DNA of 64,000 nt from Rhodothermales bacterium (lineage in GTDB: Bacteria; Bacteroidota; Rhodothermia; Rhodothermales; VXPQ01), in assembly GCA_022825385.1 (NCBI GenBank), contig JAJDWX010000040.1, positions 40,487-104,486 of the forward strand. The letters are read 5' to 3'. The translations under genes were made by a program, and so were the position numbers. Positions within the stretch are counted from its first letter, which is position 1; each line of letters starts with the position of its first letter. Below, in pieces: positions 25,260 to 35,208 of the stretch. The notes below the pieces were generated by a model. That model was not told where the DNA came from, did not search any database, and worked only from the letters and a program-made list of their open reading frames with translations.

Positions 25260-28200
25260 TCAGGAGGCCGCGCCCTCCAGAGCCGCGCGAACCGTTTCGG
25301 CTGTCGCAGCCAGCGCCTCGTCCAGTCGCTCCGGGCGCCGTCCGCCGGCCGTGGCCAACCCGGGCCGCCCGCCCCCGCCCCCGCCGACGATCCGGGCAAG
25401 GCGCCCCACCAGATCGCCCGCCTTCAACGCGCCCGACTGCGCGAGATCGTCGGATACGGCGGCGGCAAGGTACGCCTTTCCGCCCTCCGGATCCGGCGCG
25501 CCCAGCGCCGCCACAGCCGAATCTCCCATGCGCTCGCGCATCGTTTCCGCCAAACTGCGCAACATATCCATCGGCGCCGCTTCTATCCGGCCCGTGACCA
25601 CGCGAACCCCCGCCACGTCCTGCGCTTGCGCAAGAAAACCCGCCAGTTGCGCGGCAAGCGCCTCTTCCCGCAGGCGCTCCGCCTCGCGCCGGAGGCGTTT
25701 GTTTTCCGCCACCAGCCGGGCGACCTCCTCGGAAGCCGAACGCGCCGCAGAACCGAGACGCTCCCGAACGCCCGCCAATTCCTGCCGCTCCCGCTCAATG
25801 ACCTCCAGCGCTTCTTCGCCAACCACAGCCTCCAGGCGCCGTATGCCCGCCGCAACCGATCCTTCCGACAAAAAGCGAAAAACGCCCAATTCCCCCGTGG
25901 CGCGCACATGCGTGCCGCCGCACAACTCCACCGACCAGGCCGGATCGAACGTAACGACGCGCACCCGATCCTCGTATTTCTCGCCAAACAACGCGAGGGC
26001 GCCCCGCGCTTTCGCCTCCGCGATCGGAACGTCGAATTCAATGCGCGCCGGGACGTCCCGCTGAATCACCCCGTTAATCCGGGCCTGCACCGCTTCAAGC
26101 ACGTCCGGCGCCACCCGCTCGTAGTGGCTGAAGTCGAAACGCAGCCGGTCGGGCGCCACAAGCGACCCCCTTTGCTGCACATGCTCTCCCAGCGCCTCGC
26201 GCAACGCCGCATGCAGCAAATGGGTCGCGGTATGATGTTTTTCGATGCGAAGCCGCCGATCCGCATCCACGACGGCGTGCACGAGCGCGCGGGGATCGGC
26301 AGGCAACCGGTCCACGCAATGCACGATGCGCCGCTGCTGTTTCTTCGTATCAAGGACCCGAATTCGCTCCCCGCCTACGTCGAGAATGCCCGTATCCCCT
26401 ACCTGCCCGCCGCCTTCCCCGTAGAACGGCGTCCGGTCCAGCACGATTTCGTGCCGCCCGGAAACGGTTTGGCCCGCCTTCCCGTCCGCCTGCTCGCCAT
26501 TCGATGGCGACCCAACCGTGCGCATGGCCGCAATGCGGACATCCGTGGCTTCAAGGGCCGCGTACCCTGCGAACAACGAATCTCCCGGCTCGGCCTCCTC
26601 TCCCGACGTGAAAATATCCCATGCTTCTTCCCCGTCCGCCGCTGCCCTGAACGAAGCGCCCGCCCGCGCCCGCTCCTTCTGCATGCGCATAAGGTCTTCG
26701 TACCGCGCCAGGTCCTCGTCATTGACTGCAAGGCCCTTCTCCCGCGCCATAAGTTGCGTCAAGTCCACGGGAAACCCGTAGGTGTCGTGCAACAGGAATA
26801 CGATCTCCCCCGGAACGCGCCCGCCCATGGCCGCAAAGATGAATACCCGGTAGGCTTCGTACCCCGGACGCTTCCCGAAAGCCTTTTGCAGAATATCCAG
26901 CATCTTGCGATCGGAACCCAGCAAACTGAGCACGCCCTGCGCAGCCAGTTTCGTTTCCCGGACGCGCTGGTAATTCGCGCCGGCATGGCCGGACCGGGCC
27001 CTGCTGTTCGCCTCGTGGACCGACAGGCCCTCTTGTTCCGCTGCGTCCCGAGCCGCCTCTTCCGCCTCCCTGATGGCGTCGGACAACGCCTTCACATGGT
27101 TCGCAATGTACTCGAAGAATTCAATGCCCGTGCCGAGCGTACGCAGGAAATGCTCTTCTTCGGCTCGCGTGACGCGCTCCATATGCTCGCGGCGCGTACG
27201 CAATTCCGGGAAGGCGTCGCCCATCGCGTCTGCAATGGGCGCAATGAGCCGGTAGACGAACGGCTCCCGAATCCCCAACGCCTGATACCCGAACCGCACG
27301 GCGCGCCGCAAAATACGCCGAATGACATAGGAGCGCCCCATATTGCCGGGGGCCACGCCATCCGCTATGGCGAAGGCGATGGCGCGCGCATGATCGGCGA
27401 CCACGCGCATGGCTACGCGGCGCCGTTCGCGCTCGGCCTCGTCCTCCACGCGTATATCGTCGTACGAAACGATTTCCCGCTGCGGCGAAAGCGCCGCCAC
27501 GCCAGCAAGCAGGGGCGCAAACAAATCCGTGTCGTAATTCGACCGCTTGCCCTGCAAGACCGCGACCAGCCGCTCCAGCCCCAGCCCGGTGTCCACGTGG
27601 ACGGCCGCAAGCGGTTCAAGCGACCCGCCGGGCAGCGCATTGTACTGAATGAACACGAGATTCCACAACTCGATGACTTCCGGATGATCCGCATTCACCA
27701 GGTCCTTGCCGGGCGCAGCCCGCCGCGCTTCGTCCGCGCGCAAGTCGATATGGACTTCCGAGCACGGCCCGCACGGCCCCTCGTCCCCCATCATCCAGAA
27801 ATTGTCCTTCGAAGGAAAAAAGAGGATGTGCGCCGGGTCGATGTTCGTTTCGGATTCCCATAGCGCCGCGGCCTCCGAATCGGGCGGCAGGTCCAGCGCC
27901 TCGTCGCCTGCGTGCACCGTAGCGTACAGCCTGTCCGGGTCCAGCCCGAACGCGTCCACAAGCAACTCCCAGGCCCACCCGATGGCCTCTTTCTTGAAAT
28001 ACTCCCCGAAAGACCAGTTGCCCAGCATCTCGAAAAACGTATGGTGGTACGTATCGAGACCCACCTCTTCGAGATCGTTGTGCTTCCCGGATACCCGCAG
28101 GCATTTCTGGGTGTCCGCGGCGCGGCGGTACGAACGCTGGCCCGCCCCGAGAAACACGTCCTTGAACTGGTTCATCCCGGCATTCGTGAAAAGCAGCGTG

Positions 28201-28310
28201 GGATCCCCCTCGGGCGCCAGCGAATCGCTCGGCACGATCTCGTGCCCCCGCTCCCGGAAAAAATCAAGGAACGCGCTGCGAATGTCGTTGGAAGAAAGCA
28301 AATCGGACAT
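25260..28310 (-). CDS. alaS: Alanyl-tRNA synthetase with a large insertion
   Basis: AlaS charges tRNA-Ala and edits mischarged serine or glycine. The 1016-residue protein has the class II core (LLFTNAGMNQFKDVFLG near residue 40 and RRILRRAVRFGYQALG near residue 325), the editing domain with HHTATHLLHAALRE and CGGTHVRATGELG, and a C-terminal DHHA1 domain (GGGGGGRPGLATAGG). The usual length is about 870-880. An extra stretch of about 95 residues (roughly 385-490) replaces a short loop just before VPGEIVFLLHDTYGFPVDLT. I choose the ATG at 28310, since upstream in-frame codons have no family match. Confidence 0.95.
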   Translation of the reverse strand: MSDLLSSNDIRSAFLDFFRERGHEIVPSDSLAPEGDPTLLFTNAGMNQFKDVFLGAGQRSYRRAADTQKCLRVSGKHNDLEEVGLDTYHHTFFEMLGNWSFGEYFKKEAIGWAWELLVDAFGLDPDRLYATVHAGDEALDLPPDSEAAALWESETNIDPAHILFFPSKDNFWMMGDEGPCGPCSEVHIDLRADEARRAAPGKDLVNADHPEVIELWNLVFIQYNALPGGSLEPLAAVHVDTGLGLERLVAVLQGKRSNYDTDLFAPLLAGVAALSPQREIVSYDDIRVEDEAERERRRVAMRVVADHARAIAFAIADGVAPGNMGRSYVIRRILRRAVRFGYQALGIREPFVYRLIAPIADAMGDAFPELRTRREHMERVTRAEEEHFLRTLGTGIEFFEYIANHVKALSDAIREAEEAARDAAEQEGLSVHEANSRARSGHAGANYQRVRETKLAAQGVLSLLGSDRKMLDILQKAFGKRPGYEAYRVFIFAAMGGRVPGEIVFLLHDTYGFPVDLTQLMAREKGLAVNDEDLARYEDLMRMQKERARAGASFRAAADGEEAWDIFTSGEEAEPGDSLFAGYAALEATDVRIAAMRTVGSPSNGEQADGKAGQTVSGRHEIVLDRTPFYGEGGGQVGDTGILDVGGERIRVLDTKKQQRRIVHCVDRLPADPRALVHAVVDADRRLRIEKHHTATHLLHAALREALGEHVQQRGSLVAPDRLRFDFSHYERVAPDVLEAVQARINGVIQRDVPARIEFDVPIAEAKARGALALFGEKYEDRVRVVTFDPAWSVELCGGTHVRATGELGVFRFLSEGSVAAGIRRLEAVVGEEALEVIERERQELAGVRERLGSAARSASEEVARLVAENKRLRREAERLREEALAAQLAGFLAQAQDVAGVRVVTGRIEAAPMDMLRSLAETMRERMGDSAVAALGAPDPEGGKAYLAAAVSDDLAQSGALKAGDLVGRLARIVGGGGGGRPGLATAGGRRPERLDEALAATAETVRAALEGAAS

Positions 28311-28420
28311 ATTAAGGATACTCAGACAGATGCGGAGCGGACGCAAGGCGCCCTGCGCAAAGGATTCGGCAGTCGCAAGTGAACGAAGCGGCGGGCGCAA
28401 TGTGCCCGCGCGGCGGATGC

Positions 28421-29086
28421 CTACGCCATGGCGCCCTGCTTCGCTCGCCGTTTCCGGGCTTGCGCGACGTCGCTGGGCGCGCCCCGCGAAACGTACGGAT
28501 TGTCCGCCGCATAAAACCGCCACGGCAAATCGACGCCGCGGGTAATCCCGATGCGGGACGAGGTTTCGACGGCGAGCGGGGCTTCGCCTTCCGGGTCCGT
28601 CGCATACAGCGGGGGCTCCGTAAAAGGCGTATTGTGCAACGCCCCGTCGATCCCGAAAGCCTGGGCCAGTTTACCCGGGCCGTTCGCCAGGTCGATATCC
28701 CGCTGCGCCCTTGCCCGCCGCGCGTACATGGAGGCCAGGCCCTGGAGCGGCTCTACGGCGCGCAGAAGCACCCCTCCGCCCGTACCCTCTGGCTCCGTCA
28801 CCACATTCATCAGCCAATGGACCCCATAGGTCAGGTATACGTACGCGGTCCCCGGCTTGCCGAACAGGTCGCGCCCGCGGCCTTCCGGCTTGAGCGCCCC
28901 GGTTCGCCGATCCAGCAGGCCCCATCCATGGAACGCGGGGTCGTCCTGCGTATAGGCCTCCGTCTCCACGATGCGGCCCGCGAGCCGGGTCCCGTCGTCC
29001 AGTACGCGCACAAGATGCTTGCCGACGAGGTCGCGGGCCACCTCCAGCGTGGGCCGGTTATAAAAATTTTTCGTTAAAATGCGCAT
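28421..29086 (-). CDS. mpg: 3-methyladenine DNA glycosylase (AAG/MPG family)
   Basis: This base-excision repair enzyme removes alkylated purines. The 221-residue protein matches the AAG/MPG fold: FYNRPTLEVARDLVGKHLVR at the start, the active-site segment RIVETEAYTQDDPAFH (near residue 38), GTAYVYLTYGVHWLMNVVTE (near residue 78) and LANGPGKLAQAFGI (near residue 134). It lies upstream of alaS with a 110-base gap, so it is probably a separate unit. Confidence 0.93.
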   Translation of the reverse strand: MRILTKNFYNRPTLEVARDLVGKHLVRVLDDGTRLAGRIVETEAYTQDDPAFHGWGLLDRRTGALKPEGRGRDLFGKPGTAYVYLTYGVHWLMNVVTEPEGTGGGVLLRAVEPLQGLASMYARRARAQRDIDLANGPGKLAQAFGIDGALHNTPFTEPPLYATDPEGEAPLAVETSSRIGITRGVDLPWRFYAADNPYVSRGAPSDVAQARKRRAKQGAMA

Positions 29087-29198
29087 GGCGAGCGTAACCT
29101 TGTAACCGAATTATTCGTAACGGCGATATACGCGCCGGAATTTTCCGCCCGGAACGCGCCCGAACCCGGACGAGAAGCCTTCGCGGCGGCAAACATAC

Positions 29199-29225
29199 GA
29201 TGCAAGCGATGCAAAGGATGCAATC
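29199..29225. repeat. Three tandem 9-base repeats in the mpg upstream region
   Basis: GATGCAAGC, GATGCAAAG and GATGCAATC follow one another directly. They lie in the 261-base divergent region between mpg and the HGD-repeat gene, so they could be binding sites, but the 9-base phase does not match a DNA turn. The region also has a small CGTTG/CAACG hairpin. Confidence 0.4.
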
Positions 29226-29347
29226 CCGCGTCGCGATCGTTGTTTTTGCAACGCCCGGAAGAAAGGCGAAATACCCGAACGCAGGTTCAGGCGCAAGGCG
29301 CCCACGCGGCGCTTTCCCGATTTTCTCAAAACAATCTCCCCGTTTCC

Positions 29348-30502
29348 ATGCGCCCCACGCTCCGTATCGCAGGCTCCGCCATGGCCTTGTTGCTTCTGGC
29401 CGTCGCCGCCACCCTGTTTTTTCATCGCGCAGAACCCGCTGCGTACGCCGCGCAGCATCATACCGCCCGCTTTGCGCTCCATGCCGACGCCCGGAACCCG
29501 GACGGGGTCCGGGGCCAGGCCGAAGAAAAGATGATCGACGAAACCTTTTCCGTGCAGCCTGGAGAAGCGCTGCGCGTGGACGTCGGGCACAGCGACGTCC
29601 ATATCGAAAAAAGCAATGGAAACGAAGCGCGCATTCGCGTCGTGCTGGAAGGCGAGCAAATCACCGACCGCCTGCGCGACTTTTACGAATACCTGAACTT
29701 CGAGACAGGACAAGCGAACGGCGCGCTTTTCGTCCGCACGAATCCCGACGGCAAGTGGCGCTGGAACCGGAACGGATGGCGCCTGCGCGGCGGCGTCCAC
29801 GTGTATATTTCCGTGCCGGAAGTGTTCGACGCCGATATGGACATAGCCCATGGCGACGTGGAAATCGACGCCCTGAAAGGCGACCTGAAGATGGACCTTG
29901 CCCATGGAGACATAGACGCCGGATCGTTGAGCGGCGCCTCGCTATCCATAGACATAGCGCATGGCGACGTGCAGACGGGCCAGGTGGGCAGCGAGCGCGT
30001 CCGGCTGGCCTTGCAGCATGGCGACCTTTCGGCGAACAGCATCGACGCGCAGGGCGTGGAAATGCATACCGCGCACGGCGATATCGAACTGAACGAAGTA
30101 GCGGCGGAAACGGTCCGCATCCGCGCGGCGCACGGGGATATCGACCTGGACCGCATTGCCGCCGGAGAAATCGACGTGGACGTATCCCATGGGGACATTC
30201 ATGTGCGGGAAATGAACGGCTATCCGCGCATGGAAGTCCAGCATGGAGACATCAGTCTGTACTTCGTCGAAGCGGCGGGCGGCAAGTTCAGCGCCGCGCA
30301 TGGAGATATCGACCTGTACGCGCCGGCGCAGGCCGCACTGGACGTCGATCTGAAGGCCTCGGACATTGCTATGGCAAACGCTTTCCGGACGCGGTTCGAG
30401 GGCGTAAGCAAGGACAAGGAAGTGCAGGGCCGGGTGAATGGCGGCGGTCCCGAATTGCATGCCCGCGCCTCCCATGGAGACGTTGCGCTCCGGGCGCGAT
30501 AA
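29348..30502 (+). CDS. Exported DUF4097-like beta-strand repeat protein with ten HGD motifs
   Basis: The 384-residue protein has a signal peptide or single anchor (residues about 5-25) and a non-repeating N-terminal part (about 45-155). Ten repeats of about 20 residues follow, each centred on (A/S/Q)HGD(I/V/L) and alternating with hydrophobic beta-strand residues. This is the DUF4097/adhesin-like right-handed beta-helix pattern. The regular His-Gly-Asp at each turn would stack side chains into a ladder. The start at 29348 is chosen for the signal peptide. The role is unknown; cell-surface structure or metal binding are possible. Confidence 0.75.
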   Translation: MRPTLRIAGSAMALLLLAVAATLFFHRAEPAAYAAQHHTARFALHADARNPDGVRGQAEEKMIDETFSVQPGEALRVDVGHSDVHIEKSNGNEARIRVVLEGEQITDRLRDFYEYLNFETGQANGALFVRTNPDGKWRWNRNGWRLRGGVHVYISVPEVFDADMDIAHGDVEIDALKGDLKMDLAHGDIDAGSLSGASLSIDIAHGDVQTGQVGSERVRLALQHGDLSANSIDAQGVEMHTAHGDIELNEVAAETVRIRAAHGDIDLDRIAAGEIDVDVSHGDIHVREMNGYPRMEVQHGDISLYFVEAAGGKFSAAHGDIDLYAPAQAALDVDLKASDIAMANAFRTRFEGVSKDKEVQGRVNGGGPELHARASHGDVALRAR

Positions 30503-30545
30503 GGCGAACCTGCGCAGGCGGCGGGCCCTGCCCGGGCGGACAGAC

Positions 30546-30579
30546 GGCGCCGGAAACTCAGGAACGAGGTTCCGGCGCC
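30546..30579. terminator. Hairpin between convergent genes
   Basis: A perfect 10-bp inverted repeat (ggcgccggaa / ttccggcgcc) with a 14-base loop spans the stop codon of the thioesterase gene. It lies 43 bases beyond the stop of the HGD-repeat gene. It can serve as a bidirectional terminator, although no U-tract follows. Confidence 0.5.
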
Positions 30580-31031
30580 GCGAGCACGATGATGGTCAAA
30601 CGGCTCACGCCCACAAGCGCGCCGGCGGCGTTTTCGATGCGAATTTCCCAGACGTGCGTGCTTCGCCCGATGTGCAAGGGGCGCGCCGTGCCCGTGACTT
30701 CGCCGGGGGCGGGCGCCTGCCGAATATGATTTACGGAAATGTCCAGGCCCAGACAACGCTTTCTGGACCGGTCCACGCACAGCCAGGCCGCCACGCTCCC
30801 CAATGTTTCCGCAAACGCGGCAGACGCCCCTCCATGCATGATGCCCCGGGGCTGCATGGTGCGCTCGTCTACCGGCATGACGCCGCGCAGAAAATCGGGG
30901 CCAATCTCCGTAAACCGGATGCCGAGGTGGGAAGCAAGCGTACCCTCGGTCATGGCGGCAAGCGCGTCGAGGTCGAGCGCGTCGAACCAGATGGGCGCCG
31001 CAGCGGATTTTTGCGAAGTGGGTTTACGCAT
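30558..31031 (-). CDS. Hotdog-fold thioesterase (PaaI/MenI-like)
   Basis: The 157-residue protein has the hotdog thioesterase pattern: LGIRFTEIGPDFLRGVMPV near residue 35, the catalytic-loop signature QPRGIMHGGASAAFAETLGS (about residues 60-80) and a strand SVNHIRQAPAPGEVTGTARP. Such enzymes hydrolyse acyl-CoA thioesters. MenI (DHNA-CoA hydrolase in menaquinone synthesis) and PaaI are both possible. Its ATG lies only two bases after the encoded CCA of tRNA-Gly, so its mRNA may be made by tRNA processing. Confidence 0.85.
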   Translation of the reverse strand: MRKPTSQKSAAAPIWFDALDLDALAAMTEGTLASHLGIRFTEIGPDFLRGVMPVDERTMQPRGIMHGGASAAFAETLGSVAAWLCVDRSRKRCLGLDISVNHIRQAPAPGEVTGTARPLHIGRSTHVWEIRIENAAGALVGVSRLTIIVLAAPEPRS

Positions 31032-31033
31032 TA

Positions 31034-31109
31034 TGGAGCGGAAGACGGGATTCGAACCCGCGACCTTTTGCATGGCAAGCAAATGCTCTACCAACTGAGC
31101 TACTTCCGC
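31034..31109 (-). tRNA. tRNA-Gly(GCC) with encoded CCA
   Basis: The 76-base gene folds fully. The acceptor GCGGAAG pairs with CTTCCGC, the D-arm contains AGCTCAGTTGGTAGAGC, the anticodon loop is TTGCCAT (anticodon GCC), and the T-arm is GCGGG-TTCGAAT-CCCGT. The discriminator is T and CCA is encoded, unlike the tRNA-Ser gene here. The thioesterase ATG begins two bases further on. Confidence 0.97.
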
Positions 31110-31404
31110 AGAATCCCAAAACGGAACGGCCTAAAAAACGCAACGAAGGCATACATGTTCCCCGCAGTGGCAAACCTGAAGATACGGCGATGAAAGCTGT
31201 TTTGCTCCGTGCTTAACGTTCGCCGCACAGGCTCTCAAGCAAAAGCGCAAGCAACAGGGTCTGGGGCGCGCATTTTCACGAAACATAGGGCCCGGGATCG
31301 GCTGCTCCCTCGTAGCCTACCGCACGTTTATGTTTCGTGAAAATGCGTGTCCCAGGCCCAGGCTATCGCCGCCTTAATTTTTAAGGAACGCGCCAGGACA
31401 ACGT
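31110..31404. other. Intergenic region between tRNA-Gly and asd
   Basis: No gene is seen. It holds the long inverted repeat at 31257-31359, a small ccttaa/ttaagg hairpin just past the asd stop, and presumably the tRNA-Gly promoter near 31115-31200. Confidence 0.5.
31257..31359. repeat. Long inverted repeat downstream of asd
   Basis: The arms 31257-31287 and 31329-31359 are 31 bases long with three mismatches. The inner 19 bases (from cgcattttc to gaaacata) are a perfect match. The 41-base spacer has no gene. It lies 45 bases past the asd stop, so it could end or protect the met operon transcript, or it could be a small palindromic mobile element. No other copy is visible in the window. Confidence 0.7.
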
Positions 31405-32514
31405 CTATTCCGCACCCGTAGCAACCTCCGCAAACGCCGCCCGTCTTGCCAGGCGCCCCTGCTTGGCCAGCAATTCGGCGTTGAGCACGGCGCCGCCCGC
31501 AGCGCCCCGGATCGTGTTGTGCGAAAGGACGATAAATTTCACGTCCAGGACTTCGCAGGGACGAATGCGGCCGACGGACACGGTCATGCCGCGCCCCAGA
31601 CCGACATGCCGACGGGGCTGGGGAAAACGTTCGTCCTCGAAGACTTCGATGAATCGCGCAGGGGCCGTCGGCAGGCCATAGTCCGCGATCGGGCTGCGCC
31701 ACGCGCGCAAGGCGCTTTTTACGTCTTCCGCCTGCACCTTGCCCGGAAACCGCACGGAAACCGCCTCCAGGTGCCCTTCGAGGACGGGCGCCCGCGTACA
31801 CTGCGCGCTGATGCGCAGCCCCGCCGGATCGATGCGGCCCTCCGTCAGGCGGCCCAGCAACTTGTTGGGCTCCGTAACCACCTTGTCCTCTTCGCCTGCG
31901 ATATACGGCACCACGTTGCCCAGCGCATCCAGCGAAGACACGCCCGGATACCCGGCCCCCGATAGCGCCTGCATGGTCACCACATGCACCGCATCGACGC
32001 CGAAACGGTCGAAGAGCGGCTTGAGCGCGCACACCAGGCCGACCGTACTGCAATTCGGGTTCGTAACGATAAATCCGTCGCCGCGGTCCTGAAAATCGAT
32101 CAGCCCCGTATGGTCCGGGTTCACTTCGGGAATGAGCAGCGGAACGTCTTCGGCCATGCGGTAATTGCTCGCATTCGAAATCACCGGATAGCCCGCCCGC
32201 GCAAAAAGCGGCTCGATCTCCCCCGCCGCGGACGAATCCAGGCCCGAGAATACGAAATCGGCGTCGAGGTCCGGCGCAGCCGCCACGACCTCCATGCCTG
32301 CGATGCGCGGCGGAATAGCCGAGGACCCGATCCAGTTCGCCGCGTCCGCATACCGCTTCCCGGCGGAACGCGCCGAAGCGGCGAGGGCCGTAATCTCGAA
32401 CCAGGGATGTCCGTCGAGGACTTCAATGAATTTCTGGCCTACCGCGCCGGTAGCGCCAAGGATGCCCACCCGGAGTTTTTCCTTCGTCATTCGCTTTGTT
32501 TCGTACGTTGCCAT
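31405..32514 (-). CDS. asd: Aspartate-semialdehyde dehydrogenase (archaeal/fungal-type)
   Basis: Asd reduces aspartyl phosphate to aspartate semialdehyde, the branch point to lysine, threonine and methionine. The 369-residue protein has the NADP loop GILGATGAVGQKF, the catalytic cysteine in TNPNCSTVGL (near residue 160), and QALSGAGYPGVSSLDALGN, which is typical of the archaeal/fungal ASADH group. It is the last gene of the metY-metX-asd operon, 69 bases after metX. An ATG eight codons later (32490) is an alternative start. Confidence 0.93.
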   Translation of the reverse strand: MATYETKRMTKEKLRVGILGATGAVGQKFIEVLDGHPWFEITALAASARSAGKRYADAANWIGSSAIPPRIAGMEVVAAAPDLDADFVFSGLDSSAAGEIEPLFARAGYPVISNASNYRMAEDVPLLIPEVNPDHTGLIDFQDRGDGFIVTNPNCSTVGLVCALKPLFDRFGVDAVHVVTMQALSGAGYPGVSSLDALGNVVPYIAGEEDKVVTEPNKLLGRLTEGRIDPAGLRISAQCTRAPVLEGHLEAVSVRFPGKVQAEDVKSALRAWRSPIADYGLPTAPARFIEVFEDERFPQPRRHVGLGRGMTVSVGRIRPCEVLDVKFIVLSHNTIRGAAGGAVLNAELLAKQGRLARRAAFAEVATGAE

Positions 32515-32583
32515 TCGGCGGCGGCGGGGTAAAACAAGGCGTACGCCATGGCATCCTGCCGAACGCCCGCAACGCCTGCGACC

Positions 32584-33660
32584 TCAAACGCCCATAAGTT
32601 TCTCGCTCCGAACCCCACGCGCGCGCGACGGTTCCGGGCGCCGCAACTCGTCCGCTATCCACGAACGAAGGATCCGGTCCAATTGCGCGAATTCGATCAG
32701 GAACGCATCGTGTCCGGCAGGCGAGCGAATGACTTCGAGCCGGGCGCCAGGAACGAGCGAAGCCAGCTCCTCCTGTTCGGCCAATGGATACAACACGTCG
32801 GTATCCACGCCTATCACCAGCGTTTTGCGATCTATGCCGCGCAAAACGTCCGCGTAGTCTCCGCGTCCTCGCGCTACGTCGTGCGTATCCATTTGCCGGG
32901 TGAGATGCACGTAACAATTGGCGTCGAATCGATCCGCCAGTTTGGCGCCCTGGTAACGCAGATAGCTCTCGACGGCGAACAGATCGTCGCCGGTTTCCTG
33001 GAGATTTCGTCCGAATCGCGCGGCAAGCGAACCCGGAGACCGGTACGTGAGCATGGCGATCATGCGCGCCGCAGCCAGGCCTTGCCGGGGCTGTTCCGCG
33101 TAGCGGCCGCCGTTCCAGCCGGCGTCCGCGTAGATGGCCTGCCGCTGCGCCTCGCTGAATCCGATGCACCAGGCGGAATGCCGCCCTCCTGCCGCGATCG
33201 GCGCGACGCCGTCCACGAAATCGTCCTCGAAGGCCCATTCCAGCGCCTGCATGCCGCCCATGGACCCCCCAAGCGCGCACAGCGCCCGGCGCGCGCCAAG
33301 CGTTTCCAGCGCCCGGCGGTGCGCCCGCACCGTATCGCGAATCGTTATGGCCGGGAAGGCGGGGCCGTACGGACCGCCCGTCTCGGGGTTAATCGAGACG
33401 GGCGAGGCCGAACCGTACGGCGACCCCAATACATTCAGGCATACGACGAAGAACCGGTTCGTATCGAGCGTTCGACCCGGCCCGATAAGCGGTCCCCACC
33501 AATCGTCCGCCGCCGAACTGCCCGTCAGGGCATGGCAAACGACGATGGCGTTGTCGCCTTGCGCATTCAGTTCGCCCCAGGACGAAAACGCGACGGACAC
33601 ATCCGTCATCGTACGTCCCGATTCAAGCTGGAGCGACGGAAGCCTGATTGCCTCAGCCAT
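32584..33660 (-). CDS. metX: Homoserine O-acetyltransferase
   Basis: MetX activates homoserine for direct sulfhydrylation. The 358-residue alpha/beta-hydrolase has the nucleophile elbow LGGSMGGMQALEW (near residue 138), an early CHALTGSSAADDWW oxyanion segment, and the Asp/His pair in GVDTDVLYPLAEQ and SPAGHDAFLIE. Acyl-CoA preference (acetyl or succinyl) cannot be fixed by eye. It lies 17 bases after metY under the SAM-I riboswitch, which supports the methionine role. Confidence 0.93.
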   Translation of the reverse strand: MAEAIRLPSLQLESGRTMTDVSVAFSSWGELNAQGDNAIVVCHALTGSSAADDWWGPLIGPGRTLDTNRFFVVCLNVLGSPYGSASPVSINPETGGPYGPAFPAITIRDTVRAHRRALETLGARRALCALGGSMGGMQALEWAFEDDFVDGVAPIAAGGRHSAWCIGFSEAQRQAIYADAGWNGGRYAEQPRQGLAAARMIAMLTYRSPGSLAARFGRNLQETGDDLFAVESYLRYQGAKLADRFDANCYVHLTRQMDTHDVARGRGDYADVLRGIDRKTLVIGVDTDVLYPLAEQEELASLVPGARLEVIRSPAGHDAFLIEFAQLDRILRSWIADELRRPEPSRARGVRSEKLMGV

Positions 33661-33677
33661 GAATCGATTCGCTGTCT

Positions 33678-35075
<1,398 letters not shown>

Positions 35076-35143
35076 TCAGAGGCTCTTCCCGAAGAGATGG
35101 AGGCTGCAAGCGGCGCAGCCTTCGCGCCGGACAGGAGGGGCAT

Positions 35144-35178
35144 AAAAAAACCCCTTCCGCGCCGACGGGCGGAAGAGG
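35144..35178 (-). terminator. Riboswitch-linked intrinsic terminator
   Basis: On the minus strand CCTCTTCCGC and GCGGAAGGGG form a 10-bp stem (one G-U pair) with an 8-base loop, followed by TTTTTTT. It lies about 30 bases after the SAM-I aptamer and 130 bases before metY, the expected place for the expression platform that stops transcription when SAM is bound. Confidence 0.88.
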
Positions 35179-35208
35179 CGGTGTCCTTTCGGACAGGGAA
35201 TCTCTCCC

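Noticed and set aside
25167-27863. 898-codon plus-strand ORF antisense to alaS
   Set aside because: The alaS reading has all family motifs; the antisense frame has none. It also begins inside the repeat element.
28314-28325. ttaaggatactc upstream of alaS, matching the end of the MITE-like repeat
   Set aside because: Only about 12 bases match and the rest of the element is absent, so chance or a tiny remnant cannot be told apart.
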